Below are positions 1 through 5,462 of a stretch of 7,159 nucleotides of DNA, in pieces (position 1 is the stretch's first letter; each line of letters begins with the position of its first letter). Below the pieces are notes generated by a model. It saw only the letters and a list, made by a program, of their open reading frames with translations. It had not been told where the DNA came from and searched no databases. Both the position numbers and the translations under genes were made by a program. The stretch is from Bacteroidia bacterium (GTDB lineage: Bacteria; Bacteroidota; Bacteroidia; Bacteroidales; BM523): contig JACQWN010000171.1 of the NCBI GenBank assembly GCA_016209245.1, positions 1 to 7,159 on the forward strand, given 5' to 3'.

Positions 1-54
1 AAAAAACAAACATTACTTTTAAGTCTGATTTTTTGCGGAGTTCTGTGTTACTCT
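1..54 (+). other. Signal peptide of the Asp-box protein, lacking its Met
   Basis: Frame 1 reads KKQTLLLSLIFCGVLCYS and then QQW. This is a basic start, an uncharged core and a small residue before Gln, typical of Sec signal peptides in this phylum. It shows that the gene starts at, or a codon or so before, the left edge of the window. Confidence 0.75.
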
Positions 55-1221
55 CAGCAATGGGCATTTTTAGGATTTCCTGGTGAAGAAATTTCTGCTG
101 TTGCTGTTCACCCGGTAAATCCCGATATTATATTTGTGTCGGGAGCTAATCTTTATAAGTCATCTGACGGTGGATTAAACTGGGATACCGTCTCATACTA
201 TTCATTTAATTCAATAGTATTTCATTCTATACCGGATACAATGTATGCAACATTAGGAGAAGGTTCAAATAGTGATGGAATATATAAATCTATTGATGGT
301 GGCGACAATTGGAATATTTTAGAATGGATAGATTTTGCTACTTCACTTATGATTCCTGGTTATCCTTCAGGGACTATAGTTGCTGGCACAAAGGGAATGG
401 GTGTATATGAAAGTAGTGATTATGGAAATACATGGGTTCAAATAAATGATAGTTTGGATAATTTGAATGTACTTTCACTTTCATATATAGATCCTTGTGA
501 TTGTGATTCAGGGCAAACGTATTTTGCAGGGACAGAAGGCGGGATATTTTATTATCATTATGATTTCGGTGGACCTTGGAATAATACAAATACTGCTACT
601 AATGTTACTGTTCCAGCAATTTCATCAGACAGAACTTGCTACTTATGGGCAGCAATTGATGGTGGTAGTTGGTCTGATGGTATGTATAAATCTACTTATG
701 GTGGAACTTGGAATGTTTCAGAATATTGGCCTTTTATTACAGATATTCTTATTAATCCTCTTAACCTAAATGTTGTATATGCACCAAATACTGTATATGC
801 AGCAGATTCGGGCTATGGTGTAAAACGAACCGTAAATGGAGGCATAAGTTGGCAGATCATAAATGCCGGTTTAAGCGATAGCGTGGTCTATTGTCTTGCT
901 CAAAGCCGTGCTGATACAACGCTTCTTTATGCAGGAACTTCAAATGGAGCTTATGTTTTGGATTTTTCAACTGAAATTAAGGAATCATCAATTGAAAATT
1001 ATATTATTATTTATCCTAATCCTTCAAACGATAAAATTCAAATAGAATCAATGCAAAATGCAAGTATTGAGATAATAGATTTACAGGGTAAGATTATTCA
1101 AAAAATTCAAACAACAAGTAAGAACACCACAATTGATTTAAAAAATTGGTCAAGCGGCGTTTATACTATAAAAGCGAAGTCTGACAAAGGGATAACAGTT
1201 AAAAAATTAATAAAACAATAA
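1..1221 (+). CDS. Secreted Asp-box (BNR) repeat protein with T9SS type A sorting domain, 5' partial
   Basis: The frame is open from base 1 to the TAA at 1219-1221, giving 406 residues. A GTG at 136 would give a shorter protein but would discard a clear signal peptide at residues 1-18 (two Lys, then a Leu/Ile/Phe-rich core ending CYS before QQW). The real ATG is therefore just outside the window. Asp-box motifs (S/T-x-D/N-x-G-x-x-W) lie at about residues 54-61, 97-104, 138-145 and 277-284, with a degenerate copy near 231-237. Such motifs mark sialidase/BNR-type beta-propeller blades, often in proteins that are not sialidases, and I see no catalytic set for one. Residues ~337-406 form the Por secretion tail: a YPNP motif, a strand pattern with IIDLQGK, then SSGVYTIK and a basic end. 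From family knowledge this tail directs T9SS export across the outer membrane and surface attachment or release. The ligand or role is unknown. The next gene begins 16 bases downstream. Confidence 0.9.
   Translation, partial: KKQTLLLSLIFCGVLCYSQQWAFLGFPGEEISAVAVHPVNPDIIFVSGANLYKSSDGGLNWDTVSYYSFNSIVFHSIPDTMYATLGEGSNSDGIYKSIDGGDNWNILEWIDFATSLMIPGYPSGTIVAGTKGMGVYESSDYGNTWVQINDSLDNLNVLSLSYIDPCDCDSGQTYFAGTEGGIFYYHYDFGGPWNNTNTATNVTVPAISSDRTCYLWAAIDGGSWSDGMYKSTYGGTWNVSEYWPFITDILINPLNLNVVYAPNTVYAADSGYGVKRTVNGGISWQIINAGLSDSVVYCLAQSRADTTLLYAGTSNGAYVLDFSTEIKESSIENYIIIYPNPSNDKIQIESMQNASIEIIDLQGKIIQKIQTTSKNTTIDLKNWSSGVYTIKAKSDKGITVKKLIKQ
1009..1218 (+). other. T9SS C-terminal sorting domain (Por secretion tail) coding segment
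   Basis: This segment encodes the last 70 residues of the Asp-box protein. It begins at IIYPNPSNDK and continues with a short strand (IEIIDLQGKIIQ), a turn, SSGVYTIKAK and a lysine-rich terminus. This order is characteristic of the type A T9SS sorting domain of Bacteroidota, which is removed during outer-membrane export. It implies that the organism has the type IX secretion machinery, which is not encoded in this window. Confidence 0.9.
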
Positions 1222-1237
1222 CCGATTAAAATAAATA

Positions 1238-1954
1238 ATGATAAAATCATCAATCAGAATATTTATCATCGGGCTTATTGCCACAATAACCACATATACC
1301 TTTTCACAAAACGCTGATACAATACCATATAAAAACAATTTAGAAAAATATTATTTTTATGCTCTGCAGGGAAATGTTGCAAGCATTATCAATAAATTAG
1401 ATTCCTTATCTGATAATAGTTTAAATAAAGCAGAAATAGAATTAAAGCAGAAATATATTAAACGCTTTAAAAATCAGGATGAAGCTTTTGATTATAGAAC
1501 AAAAGACACATTCCTTATTAATATTAGTAAACTTTATCACACATACTGGAATGAAGCTTTAATGCAAAAATATCACATTCCGGTGGCGGAGTCTATATTA
1601 AGAGAAAATCTGGAAAAATATCTTTGTATATGCTTCTCAGGAAAAATTAATAAACGAAAAATTCATAAGGATGTATTCAGATATACAAAAGAGTCAATCT
1701 ACGATTTAATCGGTTTTTTTATAACTAATACAGGGCAAGCTCGAAGCAATTCTCATTCATTTGCAAATTATCATGTAATTAAAAATTTATCGAAAGAACT
1801 GTTTCAGCAGGATATGGTCGAAGAAATTAACGATTGGAAGAAATTTTCTTATGAAGAGATAAATACAGGTGCTAAAAAATTACTGCTGATTAATTCTGAA
1901 AATCTTAAGAGAGCGGGTAAAAAGGTCTTTGAATTAATAAAACCTAAAAAATAA
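1238..1954 (+). CDS. Exported protein of unknown function
   Basis: This 238-residue protein starts at an ATG 16 bases after the preceding stop, so it is probably co-transcribed with the Asp-box gene. Residues 1-24 form a signal peptide: basic start, Ile/Leu-rich core, then TFSQ, a common cleavage context in Bacteroidota. The mature part is mostly helical in character and rich in Lys and Asn. It has an N-terminal block (~30-130) with NNLEKYYFYALQGN and HTYWNEALMQKY, and a C-terminal block (~150-235) with YDLIGFFITN, HSFANYHVIKNLSKELF and a final amphipathic Lys-rich stretch. I see no lipobox, sorting tail or recognisable catalytic motif. The two blocks are joined by a short basic linker (~133-148, GKINKRKIHKD). 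From memory only, similar sequences can be longer, with extra sequence between these blocks, so this may be a shortened version. The function is not known and the call rests on the signal peptide and the clean reading frame. Confidence 0.7.
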   Translation: MIKSSIRIFIIGLIATITTYTFSQNADTIPYKNNLEKYYFYALQGNVASIINKLDSLSDNSLNKAEIELKQKYIKRFKNQDEAFDYRTKDTFLINISKLYHTYWNEALMQKYHIPVAESILRENLEKYLCICFSGKINKRKIHKDVFRYTKESIYDLIGFFITNTGQARSNSHSFANYHVIKNLSKELFQQDMVEEINDWKKFSYEEINTGAKKLLLINSENLKRAGKKVFELIKPKK

Positions 1955-1972
1955 AGTCCTATGACAAATGCC

Positions 1973-2395
1973 TTATATTTTATAGAATGTTTTGTCAATG
2001 TCATTTTCAAATATACTAGACTTAGGTTTTGTTAAAATCATCCTCCAGGCAGTTTTATATCGTCCTCCCATCAAAACCACTTGTGTGTCAATTATAGTTG
2101 GCATTTCTTTAATCAACCATTTGTAACAGTCAATTAACAGATACTTTCCGTCTGTCCTGAATTCAGTTGTGCAAGATTCGGATGCCTTACATTCCATTGA
2201 ACATTCAACTTCATAGAATTGTCCATTACCGGTCGAATCTATTATTATTTTTTGCCTGCAACAACCTTCAGTTCCCCAAGTCCCAATAAAATTATTATTA
2301 ATTTCTACAATATTATAAGTAATCATTATCGGTTCTTTGCGACATACTGACAATATAATTATCACTATTCCAAAGTATTTAAAATATTTTGCCAT
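1973..2395 (-). CDS. Small cysteine-rich putative lipoprotein / membrane-anchored protein
   Basis: This 140-residue protein starts at an ATG whose complement is at 2393-2395. The N-terminus (residues 1-18) is a short hydrophobic stretch ending LSVC, then RKEP. Cys18 followed by charged residues resembles a Bacteroidota lipoprotein, but Val at -1 departs from the usual Gly/Ala/Ser, so a plain membrane anchor is possible. The body begins with FIGTW and has strand-like blocks (QKIIIDSTGNGQFYEV, KYLLIDCYKW, AWRMILTK), suggesting a small beta-barrel of lipocalin-like type; this is inference. Six cysteines (45, 46, 65, 69, 75, 90) could make three disulfides, fitting a location outside the cytoplasm. 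It lies 41 bases downstream of dgt on the same strand, with no promoter box seen in the gap, so it is probably read through from dgt. It converges on the exported-protein gene with 18 bases between stops. Confidence 0.65.
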   Translation of the reverse strand: MAKYFKYFGIVIIILSVCRKEPIMITYNIVEINNNFIGTWGTEGCCRQKIIIDSTGNGQFYEVECSMECKASESCTTEFRTDGKYLLIDCYKWLIKEMPTIIDTQVVLMGGRYKTAWRMILTKPKSSIFENDIDKTFYKI

Positions 2396-2404
2396 TTTGA
2401 TCCA

Positions 2405-2409
2405 CTCCT
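2405..2409 (-). promoter_or_regulatory. Shine-Dalgarno-like AGGAG before the cysteine-rich protein
   Basis: On the minus strand, AGGAG (within ACAGGAGTGG) ends 9 bases before the ATG. This is classical ribosome-binding spacing. The other starts in this window lack such a site, as is usual in Bacteroidota, so this one stands out and supports the chosen start. Confidence 0.5.
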
Positions 2410-2436
2410 GTTGAATTAAGATTTTATATAAACTGT

Positions 2437-3645
2437 TTAGAATGAATTTATTTCTTTAAAAATTTTAATAGCATAACGATCTGTCATACCCGAAATATAA
2501 TCAATTATAGCTCTTTTATATTGTTTTACATCTGAAATATCATAAATGCGTTTGTTTTTGAATCGTTCGTCACGTTGAAATGAATATTTTTCAAGCCATT
2601 CGGAAAAACCCGCTTTTAATGTGCTGCAATGTAATGATGATAGGTTTGTTTCAATATCAGAGGTATTCGAAAATCCGGCAAGCGTATTGAAAATAGTGCA
2701 AATAATCAATCGTGTATATTCGATATAAGGAATTAAACGGTTATTATTGTATATATTTTCGTAATTAAAGCATTTAATGGCATTCATCAATTCAAAATGT
2801 GAGCTTGAAAGCGCCAATCCATCCCGAGGATTACTGTTTTTAATGAGGTCAAGAATAAACTCATGGATTAAAATAGTATTATTAATGGATTTCAGAGAAA
2901 TTTGCTTTTTTAAAGAATTCTGTAAAGTGTCACGCAGTTCTTCTAATTGCTCAGGTGAAAGTATTTTTAAGGAAATAGCATCTTCGATATCACGGCCAAG
3001 GTATGCAATTTTGTCTGAAATTTTGACAACACAGCCTTCCCATGTATAAGGCAGATAATCGTAAGGTTTTTCAATGCTTTCCAATTCAATAATTTCAGTT
3101 CTTGGGCGAATAAAATTTTCATCAATTTCACCGCAGTGACAAATTATACCATCACGTACGGCATAAGTAAGATTTAAATTGTTTTCTTCCCTGTCGGGAT
3201 TAGGTAAAGTTTCAATGTTATCAATAAAGTACAAGCTGTTTCGTTCGTGCCGGAAATGTTCTTTAAGTTCGCGAGTGACGATTTCAGATAATATTTTTTC
3301 ACCTGTGTGTCCGAATGGAGAATGGCCTAAATCGTGCCCGATAGCAATAGCCGAAGTTAGTTCGGTGTTTAATCCAAGGTTTTTTGCAATGGTGTAGCTT
3401 ATGGAATTAACATGGTTTACATGTTCGATGCGTGTGCAGATATGGTCATTTTCCGTAGCAAAAAATACCTGTGTTTTGTGTTTCAGGCGACGATAAGCTA
3501 ACGAATGCAAAATTCTATTGTAATCATGTTCAAATTCACTGCGGATTTCATCGTGTTTTTTATAGATCGGCTCTTTCCGGGCTATCTGATTCAGCCAGTC
3601 AGAATGCCGGATATCCGCTTTGAATTTTTTGAAAATTTGTTTCAT
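2437..3645 (-). CDS. dgt: Deoxyguanosinetriphosphate triphosphohydrolase (dGTPase), HD superfamily
   Basis: This enzyme hydrolyses dGTP to deoxyguanosine and triphosphate in the cytoplasm (EC 3.1.5.1); relatives also act on other dNTPs. The 402-residue protein carries the family signatures in order. They are the N-terminal RSEFEHDYNRILHS block with YRRLKHKTQVF (~35-61), R-I-E-H with metal ligand His75, and the HD pair His104-Asp105 in GHDLGHSPFGH. The fourth metal ligand is Asp211 in KISDKIAYLGRDIEDA, and near the C-terminus is YISGMTDRYA (~383-392). All HD metal residues are present, so the enzyme should be active. The length is near the short end for this family as I remember it. The ATG (complement at 3643-3645) sits just before MKQIFKKFKADIRHSDW, which fits the usual N-terminus. 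Its likely promoter and a hairpin leader lie in the divergent region upstream. The cysteine-rich gene follows 41 bases downstream. Some dGTPases act in phage defence by draining dNTPs, but nothing nearby suggests that here. Confidence 0.95.
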   Translation of the reverse strand: MKQIFKKFKADIRHSDWLNQIARKEPIYKKHDEIRSEFEHDYNRILHSLAYRRLKHKTQVFFATENDHICTRIEHVNHVNSISYTIAKNLGLNTELTSAIAIGHDLGHSPFGHTGEKILSEIVTRELKEHFRHERNSLYFIDNIETLPNPDREENNLNLTYAVRDGIICHCGEIDENFIRPRTEIIELESIEKPYDYLPYTWEGCVVKISDKIAYLGRDIEDAISLKILSPEQLEELRDTLQNSLKKQISLKSINNTILIHEFILDLIKNSNPRDGLALSSSHFELMNAIKCFNYENIYNNNRLIPYIEYTRLIICTIFNTLAGFSNTSDIETNLSSLHCSTLKAGFSEWLEKYSFQRDERFKNKRIYDISDVKQYKRAIIDYISGMTDRYAIKIFKEINSF

Positions 3646-3673
3646 GTTTCAAAAATGCCTGTTTATCATTCGG

Positions 3674-3739
3674 AGAGATGCCATCTTTTGTTTCCACAAG
3701 CAGTATTATCTGCATGTAGCAAAAAAAGATGGCATCTCT
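3674..3739. repeat. 66-bp imperfect palindrome with 16-bp perfect arms
   Basis: The left arm AGAGATGCCATCTTTT (3674-3689) is the exact reverse complement of 3724-3739. The 34 bases between them fold again. Bases 3694-3703 pair with 3710-3719 around the hexaloop TATTAT (3704-3709) with one mismatch (3699/3714) and one position (3695/3718) that is G-U in the minus-strand RNA. Two more A-T pairs (3691-3692 with 3721-3722) bridge the inner and outer stems, so almost the whole element is one long hairpin. Each arm also contains an 11-bp palindrome, AGATG-C-CATCT at 3676-3686 and AGATG-G-CATCT at 3727-3737, with centres 51 bp apart. It lies between two divergent genes, so a shared terminator is unlikely. 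It could be a leader hairpin of dgt mRNA, a paired operator, or a small REP/MITE-like mobile palindrome. Confidence 0.85.
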
Positions 3740-3745
3740 TATCTG

Positions 3746-3777
3746 CAAAGATAAAAATATTTACTAATTTTGACAAA
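3746..3777 (-). promoter_or_regulatory. Predicted dgt promoter (TTTG-N20-TATCTTTG)
   Basis: On the minus strand, TTTG at 3777-3774 is followed after 20 bases by TATCTTTG at 3753-3746. This is an exact match to the Bacteroidota -7 box TAnnTTTG with a -33 TTG at accepted spacing. Transcription would begin near 3740, so the 66-bp palindrome would form the 5' end of the dgt leader, about 95 bases long in total. Confidence 0.55.
3765..3772 (+). promoter_or_regulatory. Predicted -7 box (TAATTTTG) for the ABC permease gene
   Basis: This is an exact TAnnTTTG match 14 bases before the permease ATG at 3787. No good -33 TTG lies at the expected distance (around 3742-3746), so the promoter may be weak or need an activator. 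The expected start site leaves a leader of only a few bases. The box directly abuts the predicted -33 element of the opposing dgt promoter. Confidence 0.45.
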
Positions 3778-3786
3778 TTATAACAG

Positions 3787-5034
3787 ATGACTATGAAATT
3801 TGCCCTGCTTAGCGAAAATTTTAGAATTGCATTACGGTCAATCAGTGCCAATTTACTCAGGACTATACTGACAGTGCTGATTATTGGCATTGGAATTACT
3901 GCACTGGTAGGCATATTGACCGCCATAGATGCTCTTAAAGCGTCAATCGGCAGTGAGTTTTCGCGCATGGGCGCTAATACATTCACAATACAAAACCGCG
4001 GAATGCACATACATATGGGAGACAATCACAATAGAATTGACTATCGTTATATTTCATTCAGGGAAGCGCAAAGGTTCAAAAAAGAATTTAATTTTCCGGC
4101 AGTAGTTTCCGTTTCAGTAAGCGGGACATGGACAGCCACATTAAAATATAAATCGAACAAGACTAATCCGAATATTCCTGTAATCGGTATTGATGAGCTT
4201 TATATTACTACATCGGGATATAATATAGCACAGGGAAGAAATTTCACTGAACAGGAAATTCAGTTAAACCGCAATGTAGCCATTATTGGCAGCGAATTGA
4301 AAAAAAATTTGTTCAATAATAATGAAAATCCATTGGATAAAGTAGTAAATATAGGTAATGGAAAATACAGAGTGATTGGTGTGCTTGAAGAAAAGGGCAC
4401 CAGCATGGGAGGCAGGGGAGATAAATTATGTTTCCTGCCTTTAACAAATTTACGGCAGAATTTCAGCAGACCCGATATGTCATACAGAATAAGCGTGATG
4501 CTTACCGACAGCAAATTTTTTGATTTTGCAATTGGTGAAGCGGAAGGACTTTTCAGAATAATCCGCAAGCTTCGTAAAAGTGATGAAAACAATTTTGAAA
4601 TTATTAAAAGCGATAGCTTGGTAAGCATGATGATGGACAATATCAAGTATGTCACCGGTGCAGCCATTATCATTGGTTTAATTACTTTAATCGGCGCTGC
4701 TATCGGTTTAATGAACATAATGCTCGTTTCAGTTTCTGAACGTACACGGGAAATAGGCACACGTAAAGCCATGGGTGCAAACAGCAAGGTTATTCTCTGG
4801 CAATTTTTATTTGAATCCATCATAATTGGCCAATTTGGCGGGATTCTTGGTATTGTTCTTGGAATCATGGCAGGTAATGTAGTTTCAAGCTTTACCGAAG
4901 GGCCTTTTGTAGTACCATGGCTTTGGATTGTAAGCGGTATTTTACTATGTATTGCTGTTGGGCTTGCTTCCGGAATCATTCCTGCCGTCAGGGCTTCGAA
5001 GCTTGACCCTATTGACGCGTTAAGATATGAATGA
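3787..5034 (+). CDS. MacB/FtsX-family ABC transporter permease
   Basis: This 415-residue inner-membrane protein has the standard four-helix MacB plan. Helix 1 is at ~26-48 (LRTILTVLIIGIGITALVGI). A large periplasmic MacB-type domain spans ~50-285 and includes VIGIDELYITTSGYNIAQGRNFTEQE and VAIIGSELKKNLF. Helices 2-4 lie at ~290-314, ~342-366 and ~377-400. The cytoplasmic coupling motif SERTREIGTRKAMGA (~317-331) and the C-terminal PAVRASKLDPIDALRYE are diagnostic. From family knowledge such permeases pair with an ATPase of the MacB/LolD type and do mechanotransmission, driving export or extraction of substrates rather than classical uptake. No ATPase or HlyD-like adaptor gene adjoins it here; the partner must be encoded elsewhere. 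The segment GMHIHMGDNH (72-81), rich in Met and His, starts the periplasmic domain. Transcription diverges from dgt; an alternative start at the second Met (residue 3) would change little. The substrate cannot be told. Confidence 0.93.
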   Translation: MTMKFALLSENFRIALRSISANLLRTILTVLIIGIGITALVGILTAIDALKASIGSEFSRMGANTFTIQNRGMHIHMGDNHNRIDYRYISFREAQRFKKEFNFPAVVSVSVSGTWTATLKYKSNKTNPNIPVIGIDELYITTSGYNIAQGRNFTEQEIQLNRNVAIIGSELKKNLFNNNENPLDKVVNIGNGKYRVIGVLEEKGTSMGGRGDKLCFLPLTNLRQNFSRPDMSYRISVMLTDSKFFDFAIGEAEGLFRIIRKLRKSDENNFEIIKSDSLVSMMMDNIKYVTGAAIIIGLITLIGAAIGLMNIMLVSVSERTREIGTRKAMGANSKVILWQFLFESIIIGQFGGILGIVLGIMAGNVVSSFTEGPFVVPWLWIVSGILLCIAVGLASGIIPAVRASKLDPIDALRYE

Positions 5035-5092
5035 CACAGAAACCGGAATTAAGATAACGAAACTGCTCAAACAATAATTGAAAATTAATATA

Positions 5093-5100
5093 TAAATTTG
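5093..5100 (+). promoter_or_regulatory. Predicted -7 box (TAAATTTG) for the 85-aa/peptidase group
   Basis: This is an exact TAnnTTTG match 15 bases before the ATG at 5116, in an AT-rich gap. No -33 TTG is found at 19-21 bases; the only TTG nearby (5078-5080) is too close. It is the only promoter-like site I see ahead of the three overlapping frames and probably serves all of them. The rest of the 81-base gap after the permease gene shows no convincing terminator hairpin. Confidence 0.45.
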
Positions 5101-5115
5101 TAAAAAATAAATATT

Positions 5116-5373
5116 ATGAAAAGTACAATACAATATCATTACCTGACGATTCAGGAAATGATAAAAAAATATCCTGATTATTGGATTTTACTTTTAAATC
5201 CTGATTTTGATAATAACTATGAACTGAATGGGGGGTTTTTCATTGCAAAAAGCAAAAATAAAAATAAACTGTTCGATAAAATACAAAAGCTATGTATTAA
5301 GGGTTCAAAAAAATGGAGAATTTTTTATTCCGGACAAATTAAAATTCCTGATAATGTAATTATTTGTTTATGA
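5116..5373 (+). CDS. Small conserved-type protein of unknown function
   Basis: This 85-residue protein has its start fixed by an in-frame TAA at 5101-5103 with no other start between. It has no signal peptide or membrane segment, so it is cytoplasmic unless exported in another way. Visible features are the opening TIQEMIKKYPDYWILLLNPDFDN, a central GGFFIAKSKNKNKLFDKI helix with many Lys, and the end WRIFYSGQIKIPDNVIICL. From memory, short proteins with a 'KYPDEWI...NP.F' opening, a 'G..(I/L)..S.(N/D)K' middle and an 'F.G.I' end occur in Bacteroidota and cyanobacteria just upstream of clan AA (retropepsin-like) aspartic protease genes. I know no proven function for them. Its stop TGA overlaps the next ATG as ATGA (5370-5373), so it is translationally coupled to the 30-codon frame and, through it, to the C10 peptidase gene. 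Confidence 0.7.
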   Translation: MKSTIQYHYLTIQEMIKKYPDYWILLLNPDFDNNYELNGGFFIAKSKNKNKLFDKIQKLCIKGSKKWRIFYSGQIKIPDNVIICL

Positions 5374-5462
5374 AAACTAGAATTGATTATATTGGAGGCT
5401 TAATTGTTGTTCCGGTAGAAATTATTGGTTATGATAATTCTATTAATAAAATAATTATATGA
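5370..5462 (+). pseudogene. 30-codon frame, probable N-terminal remnant of a retropepsin-like aspartic protease
   Basis: The ATG at 5370-5372 overlaps the previous stop (ATGA) and the frame ends at TGA 5460-5462, encoding MKTRIDYIGGLIVVPVEIIG followed by ten residues ending NKIII. The pattern (a charged start, then GLIVVPVEI, a turn with Gly-Tyr-Asp, then a new hydrophobic strand) matches the first beta-strands of clan AA aspartic proteases, which would normally continue to the catalytic Asp-Thr/Ser-Gly. Here the frame stops before that motif and nothing resembling it follows, because the C10 peptidase signal peptide begins at once. The pairing with the upstream 85-residue protein supports this reading. 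The alternative is a genuine 30-residue protein or a coupling leader that carries ribosomes to the peptidase start, as its stop overlaps the peptidase ATG (ATGA, 5459-5462). Confidence 0.45.

Noticed and set aside
136..1221. GTG at 136 as the start of the Asp-box protein
   Set aside because: The same frame is open to base 1 and its first residues form a convincing signal peptide. Starting at 136 would remove it and leave a T9SS substrate without an export signal.
1955..1972. Bidirectional terminator between the convergent genes
   Set aside because: The 18-base gap has no inverted repeat or U-tract able to form a hairpin.
2437..3645. dgt as part of a phage-defence island
   Set aside because: The protein is a standard HD dGTPase, and no toxin, nuclease, recombinase or other defence gene lies within the window.
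3674..3739. Intrinsic terminator or CRISPR-type repeat
   Set aside because: The genes on both sides point away from it, so nothing needs termination here. There is a single unit with no regularly spaced direct repeats or spacers.
3666..4025. 119-residue minus-strand frame spanning the palindrome and the start of the permease gene
   Set aside because: It overlaps the permease N-terminus and the promoter region, has no family likeness, and its C-terminal repeats (RCHL, RWHL) simply translate the palindrome arms.
4260..4979. 239-residue reading frame antisense to the ABC permease
   Set aside because: It lies wholly opposite a gene with unmistakable family motifs. Its translation is Ile/Leu/Ser/Pro-rich without any domain, as expected for the reverse of a membrane protein gene.
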